A DNA stretch of 64,000 bases from Levilactobacillus acidifarinae DSM 19394 = JCM 15949 (GTDB lineage Bacteria; Bacillota; Bacilli; Lactobacillales; Lactobacillaceae): contig NZ_AZDV01000026.1 in assembly GCF_001434835.1 (NCBI RefSeq), positions 62,001 through 126,000 of the forward strand. The letters are read 5' to 3'. The stretch's first letter is position 1. The number at the start of each line of letters is the position of its first letter. The translations under genes were made by a program, and so were the position numbers. Positions 36,361-45,320 of this stretch are shown here, in pieces. The notes under the pieces were generated by a model. That model made no database searches. It was not told where the DNA came from and was given only the letters and a program-made list of their open reading frames with translations.

Positions 36361-36761
36361 GAAAAGAACCCCTTTTCTTTTTTGTCTACAATCCCAGTAT
36401 ACTTAAAAAGTGAGCAAATACAAGTGAAAAAATGAACAAAAACTAAAAATATTTAGGCAGCATGACCAATTAGGGGCCACACTATCCCGGAACAAAGGGA
36501 GTTGAGCTTCCTTTCTTGTGAAAGAAACCGATTTCTAACTTTTCATAAACTTTTTTAAAAACGGATACAACCGGTTGCATTTCAGCCGGGTTGCTCAATA
36601 ATTACGTGGAGGGAGTTTCTCACAGGAAGGTCAGGCAAAAGCCGCACAATTAGGAAGAAATATGATAAAATTAAATATTGGAATGAATCACGGTTGTTCG
36701 CGAGCTAGCAAGTCTGAGCCCGGTGAACACAGCTAAATCGCCCTAGAGGAGTTAAAGAGTA
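36361..36761. other. 400-bp divergent control region between adhP and the two-component system
   Basis: Minus strand: TATACT -10 (36396-36401) and TTGTAT -35 (36418-36423) for adhP, 16-base spacer. Near 36566-36579 lies the dyad TACAACCGGTTGCA, similar to LacI/CcpA-type operators but a poor cre match. AT-rich 36640-36680 has a TATGAT (36661-36666) that may be the response-regulator -10. No gene was found. Confidence 0.55.
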
Positions 36762-37444
36762 ATGAGTCGAATTTTAATTATTGAAGATGAAAAGAATCTG
36801 GCCCGCTTCGTTGAGCTGGAACTCAAGCATGAAGGTTACGAAACCAGCGTTCAGTTTAACGGTCGGACGGGCTTAGAAGCCGCCCTATCGCAAGACTTTG
36901 ACGTGATTTTGTTAGATTTGATGTTGCCCGAATTAAACGGGATCGAAGTGGCCCGGCGCGTGCGCGAAGTCAAGAGTACGCCCATCATCATGATGACGGC
37001 CCGCGACTCCGTGATTGACCGGGTTTCCGGCTTGGATCACGGGGCCGACGACTACATCGTCAAGCCGTTTGCCATTGAAGAACTGTTGGCCCGCGTGCGG
37101 GCCCTGTTACGCCGGATTCACCTGGAAGGCGAACAGAAGAACACCAAGCAGACCACGGTGAAGTTTAAGGACTTGACAATCGAAAAGGAAAACCGGATTG
37201 TCCGGCGCGGTGACGACGTGATCAACCTGACTAAGCGAGAATACGAACTCCTATTGGCCTTGATGGAAAACGTCAACGTGGTCTTAGCCCGGGACGTCTT
37301 ATTAACCAAGGTTTGGGGTTACGAATCCGAAGTCGAAACTAACGTAGTGGACGTGTACGTCCGGTACCTTCGCAACAAAATTGATGTCCCTGGCCAGAAG
37401 AGCTACATTCAGACGGTCCGGGGGACAGGGTACGTGATGCGGTC

Positions 37445-37448
<4 letters not shown>
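36762..37448 (+). CDS. OmpR-family response regulator (ArlR/CsrR-like)
   Basis: 228 aa. Receiver domain residues 1-115: acidic pair IIEDEKN, phosphoacceptor Asp in VILLDLMLPELNG (about 52), Thr in MMTARDS and Lys in DDYIVKPFAIEELL. A winged-helix DNA-binding domain follows at about 130-228 (REYELLLALMEN, VDVYVRYLRNKID, TVRGTGYVMRS). The sequence is of the ArlR/CsrR type, which controls envelope and stress functions; target genes are unknown. GAGG RBS. Overlaps the sensor kinase gene by 4 bases (GTGA). Confidence 0.93.
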
Positions 37449-39067
<1,619 letters not shown>

Positions 39068-39078
39068 GGGTCATCATT

Positions 39079-39112
39079 AAGAGTCTGGGACAAAAGTCTC
39101 AGGCTCTTTTGT
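39079..39112 (+). terminator. Terminator-like hairpin after the kinase, part of the dispersed repeat
   Basis: AAGAGTCTGGGAC pairs with GTCTCAGGCTCTT around AAAA, T4 follows. It is the left end of repeat copy A. Confidence 0.75.
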
Positions 39113-39252
39113 GCGCCGAATATTCGGTGTTGAAACGTGCGCCAAAAGGCTGCTGATTCCGCTGAACTCCGTAAGCCAGGCTCAGGATTGTCCATCTTAC
39201 GACGTTCATGCTCGCCAGCAAATCGCCCTTTGTCGCACTCTGTTTTGACAAG
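39083..39252 (+). repeat. Dispersed intergenic repeat, copy A
   Basis: About 170 bases homologous to the reverse complement of 56485-56666. Shared blocks include GTCTGGGAC, AAAGTCTCAG, CCGAATAT, TTGAAACGTGCGC, CAGGATT, CTTACGA and CATGCTCGCCAGC. Copy A contains a 12-bp palindrome CCGAATATTCGG and a CGTAAG/CTTACG stem. It shows no convincing protein; an 86-codon minus-strand frame across it is not retained in copy B. Confidence 0.85.
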
Positions 39253-39272
39253 TTCGCGGTTTTCCGGTAGAG
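39244..39272 (+). promoter_or_regulatory. Promoter of the leader ORF and efflux transporter
   Basis: TTGACA (39244-39249), 17-base spacer, TAGAGT (39267-39272). The expected start of transcription (about 39279) coincides with a hairpin. Confidence 0.7.
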
Positions 39273-39276
39273 TAAG

Positions 39277-39322
39277 ACCTCAGAAATGAGGTGACACCAT
39301 GAATTACAACCAGATTCTGGTG
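39277..39322 (+). promoter_or_regulatory. Two consecutive RNA hairpins covering the RBS and start of a leader ORF
   Basis: Hairpin 1: ACCTCA-GAAA-TGAGGT (39277-39292) is capped by a GNRA tetraloop and hides the GAGGTGA RBS. Hairpin 2: CACCA-t-GAAT (39295-39304) pairs with ATTC-TGGTG (39314-39322) and hides the ATG at 39299. Structures were read by eye; energies were not computed. Confidence 0.55.
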
Positions 39323-39364
39323 TGCGTGGCCGTAGATGGCCCAGGACGTTTTTCCGCAAATTAA
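39299..39364 (+). CDS. 21-aa leader ORF or UspA-like remnant before the efflux gene
   Basis: ATG 39299 with RBS GAGGTGA 4 bases upstream; peptide MNYNQILVCVAVDGPGRFSAN, stop TAA 39362-39364, 20 bases before the transporter start. The peptide resembles the first strand of universal stress proteins (YxxILVAVDG), so it may be a decayed UspA gene start. Alternatively it is a regulatory leader peptide: it lies between promoter and transporter, with RBS and start both in hairpins. No decision is possible from sequence alone. Confidence 0.45.
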   Translation: MNYNQILVCVAVDGPGRFSAN

Positions 39365-39384
39365 CTTTTAAAGGAGAAATTGTT

Positions 39385-40593
39385 GTGAGAAACGTCCAGA
39401 AGAAAGCCCCGACCCGATTATTAATTATCGTGTTGGTGGGTTTTCCGCAAATCAGTGAATCAATTTTTACGCCGGTCTTGCCGGCTTTAAGTCAAGCCAT
39501 GGCGGTCAGTGCCAGTCAGATCCAGTGGACCATGAGTAGTTACTTCGTGGCCTTCGCCGTGGGGGTCCTGTGGTGGGGCCAACTGGCCGACCGCATCGGC
39601 CGCCGTCCCGCCATGTTAGGTGGTGTCGGGCTCTACCTATTGGGAAATCTCGGTTTATTACTGAGCCCCAGCTTTGGCTGGTTACTCGGTTTTCGGTTGC
39701 TCCAGGCCTTTGGCGCCAGCGCCGGGTCCGTGGTGACCCAGACCATCATGCGCGAAAGTTTTACGGGCATCGTGGGCGCCAGAATTTTTGCCCAGACCAG
39801 TGCGGCCATGGCACTGGCCCCGGCGTTGGGCCCGTTGATCGGGGGCCTGATGCAGACGCTGGGCGGCTACTCGGCCGTCTTCGGCACGTTGGTCGTCATG
39901 GCCAGCGCCGTTTTAAGCTATAGCGCCTTGCGGTTACCGGAAACGCGACCGAGTCAAGTGGCCCCGGCGACCAGCCGGCAGTGGCCAATCGTGCAGCGCT
40001 TACTGGGCGATCCGGTGGTCTGGGGCTACGGCATCCTGATCGGGGGCATCAACGGCATTCTGTTTAGCTATTACGCCGAGGCCCCGTTCATCTTTGAAAC
40101 CCACTTTCAGTTTAGTGCGCTGGCTTACGGGGCCCTGGGCCTAAGTATCGCCGCGGCGAGCTTGAGTGGCGCACTGCTGGTGAGCCGGTTACTCAACCGG
40201 TGGACGCCGGAACAGATCATTGTCGGTGGCTTGCTACTGAGCTGTGGGGCGGCCCTGTTGTTGTGGGTTGCAGCGGCTTGGGACTTAGCCTTTGGCATGG
40301 TCGGCGGGTTCTTCCTGGTCTTTTTGGGCCTGAACATCGCGCTACCCAACGCCCTGAACCGGGCCTTGATCGGCTACGAAGCCGTCATGGGGAGTGCGAG
40401 TGGTTGGTTTAGACTGGGGTATTACTTGCTGGTCAGTGCGCTGACCTACGGTATGAGCCTCCTGCACAGTGTCTCGATTCAACGGCTGCCCCTGTATTGC
40501 CTGGTGTTATGCGTGGGCATGGGGTGTGCTTACGGCGGGTTAGTGCAACGAACGCAAGCCCGGCGCCAGGGAGTCACCGACGCAACTAATTAA
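39385..40593 (+). CDS. MFS drug-efflux transporter, Bcr/CflA-like
   Basis: 402 aa with about 12 hydrophobic helices. Major facilitator motif A WGQLADRIGRRPAMLGG follows the second helix; the first helix region GFPQISESIFTPVLPAL and ALAPALGPLIGGLMQT (antiporter motif C-like) match the proton-driven Bcr/CflA multidrug group. Likely exports small toxic compounds; the substrate is unknown. GTG 39385 is chosen because AAAGGAG lies 8 bases upstream. It is preceded by a structured leader with a 21-codon ORF, suggesting control by attenuation (inference). Confidence 0.87.
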   Translation: MRNVQKKAPTRLLIIVLVGFPQISESIFTPVLPALSQAMAVSASQIQWTMSSYFVAFAVGVLWWGQLADRIGRRPAMLGGVGLYLLGNLGLLLSPSFGWLLGFRLLQAFGASAGSVVTQTIMRESFTGIVGARIFAQTSAAMALAPALGPLIGGLMQTLGGYSAVFGTLVVMASAVLSYSALRLPETRPSQVAPATSRQWPIVQRLLGDPVVWGYGILIGGINGILFSYYAEAPFIFETHFQFSALAYGALGLSIAAASLSGALLVSRLLNRWTPEQIIVGGLLLSCGAALLLWVAAAWDLAFGMVGGFFLVFLGLNIALPNALNRALIGYEAVMGSASGWFRLGYYLLVSALTYGMSLLHSVSIQRLPLYCLVLCVGMGCAYGGLVQRTQARRQGVTDATN

Positions 40594-40651
40594 TACACTT
40601 ATAAAATGGGAGACTCAGCTCGGCATCACGGGTTGAGGCTTCGTTAAACGC

Positions 40652-40694
40652 AAAAACACCGGCAGCCGCTTAAATGCGGTTGTCGGTGTTTTTT
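40652..40694. terminator. Bidirectional terminator between the MFS gene and yidC
   Basis: AAAAACACCGgCAgCCGC pairs with GCGGttGtCGGTGTTTTTT; A and T runs on both flanks. Confidence 0.93.
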
Positions 40695-40703
40695 GGTTAA
40701 CAT

Positions 40704-41615
40704 TTAGTGATTGTGATGTTGCTGTTTACCGGCGTTGCGGTTCCGATTACGGTTCTGATCGTGCACCTCAGCGGCCGTGACCTGTTTAACTTCTGGCTTG
40801 ACGGGTTCGGGAATGACGGGGGCCGGTTGGTCTTTCATCTTTTCCTTGATCTCGCGGCGAATCCGGGGCCGGTAGAAGTTGATGATCAACGTTTGCAGGC
40901 AGGCGAACAACCCACCCACGAAGAAGTACAACCCTAATCCGGCGGGGGAACTCATGGTGAAGAACAGGATCATCACGGGTGACATCAGCAGGGTGTAGCG
41001 CATCTGCTTCTTCTGGTCCGCGGGCATTCCCAACATGGACAGGTACCCTTGCAGCAGGTAGGACAGGAAGGACAGTAACGCTAAGATCCAACTGGCTTTC
41101 CCCAAGGGAATGTTCATGAAGACGGCCTTAGACAATTCGGGAGAGTAGCGAATGGCGGCGTACAACGCGGCGAAGATCGGCATCTGAATCAACAGTGGTA
41201 AACAGCCGATCCCCCCGGTCATACTAATCCCGTTGTTGCGGTAGAGGGCCATCATGGCCTGACTAGCCGCGGCCTGTTCCTCGGGCGTCTTGGCGGCCTT
41301 TTGTTGCTTCTGTAAGGCGGTCATCTGGGGCCGAACCATGGAGATCTTTTCTTGTTGAACGGTCGCGCTACGCATCTGCTTGACCATCAGTGGTAAGAGG
41401 ACCATCCGGACGATCACGGTCAGGATGATGATGGCCCAGCCGTAGCTGTTGCCAAAGATGTTGGCTAACCAGTCCATGACGTGTTGTCCGGGAACTGCTA
41501 AGTAGTCGTAAACGAAACCGTAGGGCTTACCGTTTTTGGTCTGCACACAGCCACTAAGGACCAGGGCGAGGCTCGCTAAGGCGGCGGTCACCGAAACTTT
41601 CTTGGAGATTTTCAT
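40704..41615 (-). CDS. yidC: Membrane protein insertase YidC2 (Oxa1 family lipoprotein)
   Basis: 303 aa. Inserts and folds membrane proteins. Lipoprotein signal with lipobox LVLSGC (Cys about residue 23), then five transmembrane segments. The hydrophilic-groove Arg is in IVRMVLLPLMVKQMRS, and the conserved GGIGCLPLLIQMPIFAALYAAI and PAGLGLYFFVGG segments are present. The C-terminal tail is basic and ends in a His/Asn-rich stretch (RNRNRNAGKQQHHNH), as expected for YidC2 forms that contact ribosomes. It is not linked to rnpA here, so it is probably the second YidC paralogue. Confidence 0.95.
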   Translation of the reverse strand: MKISKKVSVTAALASLALVLSGCVQTKNGKPYGFVYDYLAVPGQHVMDWLANIFGNSYGWAIIILTVIVRMVLLPLMVKQMRSATVQQEKISMVRPQMTALQKQQKAAKTPEEQAAASQAMMALYRNNGISMTGGIGCLPLLIQMPIFAALYAAIRYSPELSKAVFMNIPLGKASWILALLSFLSYLLQGYLSMLGMPADQKKQMRYTLLMSPVMILFFTMSSPAGLGLYFFVGGLFACLQTLIINFYRPRIRREIKEKMKDQPAPVIPEPVKPEVKQVTAAEVHDQNRNRNRNAGKQQHHNH

Positions 41616-41725
41616 ATGTTTTTCTGAACCCCTTTATCAATTTAACGATGGGCCCGGGTTCCCCCGGACTCATGCGGCGTCAACGCCGTGAACAACCAAC
41701 ATCTTACTTGATTTGGCGGCCTTTT

Positions 41726-42004
41726 TCAAATAATTATTGAAAAGTCGGCGAATCGGTGGAAGGGCAGGTCGGTCACGTCAAAGGCCACGACCTTGATCCA
41801 GGGGGACAATTGGGGATGTTGCAGGTGGCGGCGAAAGTTTGCTAACGCATCGGTCGCTCCACTCGCGGTGATGGCGACCTGACCGGTACCCAAGTTCTGT
41901 ACGGTGCCGGTCACGCCTAACCGGTCGGCCAGTTGTTTGGCCGTCCAGCGAAAGCCCACGCCCTGGACACGACCCGAGATTAAATAACGTTGTGTTTGCA
42001 CCAA
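41726..42004 (-). CDS. acyP: Acylphosphatase
   Basis: 92 aa from TTG 42004 (AAAGAGG upstream; GTG one codon later is an alternative). Hydrolyses carboxyl-phosphate bonds such as acetyl or carbamoyl phosphate. Family motif SGRVQGVGFRWTAKQLA supplies the catalytic Arg, and GTVQNLGTGQV the catalytic Asn. Usually a cytosolic protein of this size. Divergent from the trmH-type gene. Confidence 0.93.
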   Translation of the reverse strand: MVQTQRYLISGRVQGVGFRWTAKQLADRLGVTGTVQNLGTGQVAITASGATDALANFRRHLQHPQLSPWIKVVAFDVTDLPFHRFADFSIII

Positions 42005-42070
42005 CGGAGACCTCTTTTCGAAAAACTTTAGTCCCATCATACAGCGACCGTCCCGGTGTGCCTAGGAATA

Positions 42071-42079
42071 TGGTAAAAT
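42071..42079 (+). promoter_or_regulatory. Extended -10 promoter of the trmH-family gene
   Basis: TGgTAAAAT, hexamer 42074-42079, 33 bases before the start codon. Confidence 0.5.
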
Positions 42080-42111
42080 TAGGCTAAATTTGAAAACGGG
42101 AGTAACTAGCG

Positions 42112-42882
42112 GTGAAAGAAAAAATTACATCAAGTCAAAACAAACGCGTCAAGCAGTGGCGGGCCTTGACCACCAAAAAGGGTCGCAAGCAGGCCCAAAC
42201 TTACCTATTAGAAGGGTGGCATCTGGTCCAGGAGGCCATTCAGGCCCGCCACCCCTTAACGGCGATCCTGGGAACGGCCGACCAACTGGCGGCGCACGCC
42301 GACGTCTTGCCGGCCGACGTTGACCAATTCGAACTGACGGACAGCATCGCTAAGACCATCGGGGATGCTAACACGCCCCAGGGGATCTTTGCCACGGTGC
42401 CCATCACTGCCACGGCCCCGGTCGACCCGCAAACGGTTCAGGGCGGCTGGCTATTTTTGGATCAGGTCCAAGACCCGGGGAATATCGGGACCATGGTCCG
42501 GACGGCGGATGCGGCGGGCTTGACCGGCGTAGTCTTTGGCTTGGGCAGTGCGAGTCGCTACCTGCCGAAAGTGTTACGGTCGATGCAGGGCAGTCAATTT
42601 CACATTCAACTCGTTGAAGCCGACCTGCACGATTGGATTCAAACGTTCACGGCCCGGCACCTGCCGGTCTACGGCACCAACTTAGACCCACAAGCCCAAG
42701 ACTACCGTAACGTGGACCCGGTCACGACGGGAGCCGTCGTGATGGGCAACGAAGGCAACGGGATGGCCCCAGACCTCCAACGCTTGACCACCCGGAACCT
42801 CTACATTCCCATCAAGGGTCAAGCGGAGTCGTTGAACGTGGCGGTCGCGGCCGGAATCGTGATGTTTCGGTTGTTTGGCTGA
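42112..42882 (+). CDS. TrmH-family (SPOUT) RNA 2'-O-methyltransferase
   Basis: 256 aa. N-terminal substrate-binding domain (SSQNKRVKQWRALTTKKGRK and YLLEGWHLVQEAI) and C-terminal knotted SPOUT domain with motif 1 QDPGNIGTMVRTADAAG, motif 2 VVMGNEGNGM and motif 3 IPIKGQAESLNVAVAAGI. Methylates a ribose in rRNA or tRNA; the exact site cannot be told from sequence. Starts at GTG 42112 with GGGAG upstream. Next to acyP in opposite direction, a common arrangement in lactobacilli. Confidence 0.92.
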   Translation: MKEKITSSQNKRVKQWRALTTKKGRKQAQTYLLEGWHLVQEAIQARHPLTAILGTADQLAAHADVLPADVDQFELTDSIAKTIGDANTPQGIFATVPITATAPVDPQTVQGGWLFLDQVQDPGNIGTMVRTADAAGLTGVVFGLGSASRYLPKVLRSMQGSQFHIQLVEADLHDWIQTFTARHLPVYGTNLDPQAQDYRNVDPVTTGAVVMGNEGNGMAPDLQRLTTRNLYIPIKGQAESLNVAVAAGIVMFRLFG

Positions 42883-42925
42883 ACGTTAAGAAAGGGTTAA
42901 TCCCTCGTAAAATAGAACATTTTCA

Positions 42926-42953
42926 TTGCAATTTGGTGAAAAGTCAGTATGAT
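42926..42953 (+). promoter_or_regulatory. Promoter of the HD-domain gene
   Basis: TTGCAA (42926-42931), 16-base spacer, TATGAT (42948-42953). Confidence 0.75.
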
Positions 42954-43012
42954 ATAGGGTAATTAAAGCATAGTGAGAGAATCGCAAATTTTAAATGAAA
43001 AGGAAGCATTCT

Positions 43013-43510
43013 ATGACCAAACTGACTTGGCGTGATGACCCTGAATATCTTGCACTTGTTTCTGATTTGTTGGCGCAGGAACCCGTTCAACGACTGGCGA
43101 ACTACACCCAACATCACCATTCAAACCGCTTGGATCACTCCATTTCGGTTTCCTACAACAGTTATTTGATTGCTAAGAAACTGCATTTAAATACCCGGGC
43201 CACGGCGCGGGGCGGGTTGTTGCACGATTTGTTTTATTACGACTGGCGCACCACGAAGTTTAACCTGGGCTCCCACGCCTTTATCCATCCACGCGTGGCG
43301 TTACGGAACGCCGAAAAATTAACGGATTTAAGCCCGATGGAAAAGGATATTATTTTAAAGCACATGTGGGGGGCTACGCTGGCGGTGCCTAAATACCGTG
43401 AAAGCATGATCGTTTCGTTAGTGGATGATTACGAAGCCGTTCACGAATTTTCGGGACCGGCTCGCCAACATGTGCACACGTGGTGGGCTAAGCTGACGCC
43501 CAACGCTTAA
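43013..43510 (+). CDS. HD-domain phosphohydrolase, uncharacterised
   Basis: 165 aa. Metal-dependent HD domain: first His in RLDHSISVSYNSYLIAKK, HD pair in GGLLHDLFYYDW, then HPRVALRNAEKL and LKHMWG. The substrate is unknown, possibly a nucleotide. ATG 43013 has AAGGAAG 6 bases upstream; ATG 42995 lacks an RBS. It is followed by an HxlR regulator and the pheST leader; the relation to these is not clear. Confidence 0.85.
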   Translation: MTKLTWRDDPEYLALVSDLLAQEPVQRLANYTQHHHSNRLDHSISVSYNSYLIAKKLHLNTRATARGGLLHDLFYYDWRTTKFNLGSHAFIHPRVALRNAEKLTDLSPMEKDIILKHMWGATLAVPKYRESMIVSLVDDYEAVHEFSGPARQHVHTWWAKLTPNA

Positions 43511-43549
43511 GCAAGAACGACACACCTTAACGGCAAAGGAGGCGAAGAG

Positions 43550-43918
43550 ATGATGCAAATGATGTCTACTCAGGGGACCGACGCTACCGTTGACTTTACC
43601 CTGTGTCCCCGGTTTGAACGGACCTTTTCTTTCCTAGGCAAGAAGTGGAACGGCTTGATCATCGACGTCCTCTTACAGGAAGGACCCCAACGATTTCGGG
43701 ATCTGGCGCATAAAGTACCGCGTTGTAGTGACCGGGTGTTGGTCGAACGACTCAAGGAACTGGAAGAAAACGGCGTCATCGTCCGCCAGACGTTCCCGGA
43801 TAACGCGTTGATCGAATACGAATTGACACAGAAGGGTCAGGAGCTCCAAAGCGTCATGACGGCGGTGCACGCGTGGTCCGATAAATGGTCGTGTTCGCCG
43901 ACACCGGCCGAGAAGTAG
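43550..43918 (+). CDS. HxlR-family winged-helix transcriptional regulator
   Basis: 122 aa. The HxlR pattern is clear: FERTFSFLGKKWNGLIIDVLLQEGPQRFRDLAHKVPRCSDRVLVERLKELEENGVIVRQ, with a conserved Cys early (TLCPRFERTF, about residue 20) and a second in PRCSD that could sense redox or electrophiles, as in HypR/YodB-type members. The target gene is not evident; the upstream HD gene lies 39 bases away. AAGGAGG RBS. The T-box promoter overlaps its stop codon. Confidence 0.9.
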   Translation: MMQMMSTQGTDATVDFTLCPRFERTFSFLGKKWNGLIIDVLLQEGPQRFRDLAHKVPRCSDRVLVERLKELEENGVIVRQTFPDNALIEYELTQKGQELQSVMTAVHAWSDKWSCSPTPAEK

Positions 43919-43947
43919 TTGACAGGTTTCGCGAAAACCGGTAACCT
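43919..43947 (+). promoter_or_regulatory. Promoter of the pheST T-box leader
   Basis: TTGACA (43919-43924) directly after the HxlR stop codon, 17-base spacer, TAACCT (43942-43947). Confidence 0.75.
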
Positions 43948-43953
43948 TAAACC

Positions 43954-44218
43954 GAGTTCAATAGCTAAAAACGATGATAGAAAAGTAGTAACCGGGCCGT
44001 TTTGTCAGGGAGGGTTTTCCACGACTGGAAGGAAACCTCAAAACGGACTCAGTGAATTCAGTTCTTGAGTTGTGGTCGGGAATTACGTACCGTAATGAAT
44101 GACCCACCGGTGAATGACCGTTATCATGTCTGAGTGTAGTGACGCTAGTCGTCGCTGAATCAGGGTGGTACCGCGAAGCGTTTCGTCCCTCTTAATTGAG
44201 TGACGGGGCGTTTTTTTT
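43954..44218 (+). ncRNA. T-box riboswitch, phenylalanine type
   Basis: A T-box leader before pheST. Specifier TTC (Phe) in GTGAATTCAGTTC near 44052-44064; antiterminator core GGGTGGTACCGCG (44163-44175), in which TGGT pairs with a tRNA end of discriminator A, as expected for tRNA-Phe. Competing terminator at 44179-44218 ends in T8. Uncharged tRNA-Phe should turn on pheST. Confidence 0.95.
44179..44218 (+). terminator. T-box terminator of pheST
   Basis: CGTTTCGTCCCTC pairs with GAGTGACGGGGCG (several G-T pairs), then T8. Confidence 0.9.
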
Positions 44219-44264
44219 ATGGCTTCCGCCCATCGTTGGTATGAGAAGAAATGGAGGATGAAAC

Positions 44265-45311
44265 ATGTCGTTAAAGGATAGACTCACCGAGCTGCGCCAA
44301 AAGGGCTTGACGGATATTCAACAATCTGGCGACCTGAAGGATGTTAATCAGATCCGGGTCAGCTTGTTAGGGAAAAAGGGACCCATCACCGAAGTGTTAC
44401 GGGGAATGCGCGACTTAGATGCTAGTGAACGGCCCAAGGTTGGGGCGTTCGCTAACGAAGTGCGCGATGACCTGACCAACGCGTTAACTAAACGGCGCGA
44501 AGAATTGGAAAACGCCGTGCTCAACGCGCGGTTAGCCAAGGAAGCCCTGGATGTCACGTTACCGGGAACGCCGGTGGCCAAGGGTGAACCTCACGTGATC
44601 CAACAAATTATCGATCAAATTGAAGACCTATTTTTGGGCATGGGCTACCAGGTCTTAAGTGGTCCGGAAGTCGAAGAAGACAAGTACAACTTCGAAATGA
44701 TGAACCTACCCAAGAACCATCCCGCCCGCGATATGCAGGATACGTTCTACATCACCAAGGAAATCTTGATGCGCACGCAGACCTCGCCGATGCAGGCCCG
44801 GACGCTGGAAAAGCACGACTTTAGCCAGGGCCCGTTAAAGATGATCTCCCCCGGGGTGGTTTACCGGCGCGATACCGATGACCCGACCCACTCCCACCAA
44901 TTCCATCAAGTGGAAGGGCTGGTCATCGACAAACACATCACCATGGCCGATTTGAAGGGGACCCTACAAGTCCTGGCCCACGAACTCTTCGGTGACAAGT
45001 TCGACGTGCGGCTACGGCCGAGTTACTTCCCGTTCACGGAACCATCCGTGGAAGCCGACATCACCTGCTTCAACTGTGGCGGTAAGGGCTGTAACGTCTG
45101 CAAGAACACCGGTTGGATCGAAGTCCTAGGGGCCGGCATGGTCCACCCGAACGTCTTGAAGATGGCCGGCGTGGATCCCGACGTTTACGGCGGTTTCGCC
45201 TTTGGGGTCGGACCCGACCGGTTTGCGATGCTGAAGTACGGGGTGGACGACATTCGGAACTTCTACTTAAACGATGTGCGTTTCCTCACCCAATTCACGA
45301 AGAAAGGATAA
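44265..45311 (+). CDS. pheS: Phenylalanyl-tRNA synthetase alpha subunit
   Basis: 348 aa. N-terminal coiled coil (residues 1-90), class II core with motif 2 region [19 protein letters not shown], a Cys cluster [17 protein letters not shown] characteristic of many Firmicutes PheS, and motif 3 [14 protein letters not shown]. Forms an alpha2-beta2 enzyme with PheT. GGAGGA RBS; pheT follows after 9 bases. Controlled by the phenylalanine T-box. Confidence 0.97.
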   Translation: MSLKDRLTELRQKGLTDIQQSGDLKDVNQIRVSLLGKKGPITEVLRGMRDLDASERPKVGAFANEVRDDLTNALTKRREELENAVLNARLAKEALDVTLPGTPVAKGEPHVIQQIIDQIEDLFLGMGYQVLSGPEVEEDKYNFEMMNLPKNHPARDMQDTFYITKEILMRTQTSPMQARTLEKHDFSQGPLKMISPGVVYRRDTDDPTHSHQFHQVEGLVIDKHITMADLKGTLQVLAHELFGDKFDVRLRPSYFPFTEPSVEADITCFNCGGKGCNVCKNTGWIEVLGAGMVHPNVLKMAGVDPDVYGGFAFGVGPDRFAMLKYGVDDIRNFYLNDVRFLTQFTKKG

Positions 45312-45320
45312 CCGCCAACT

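Noticed and set aside
39099-39359. 86-codon minus-strand frame over repeat copy A
   Set aside because: The frame is not kept in the homologous copy B, so it is not a conserved coding region.
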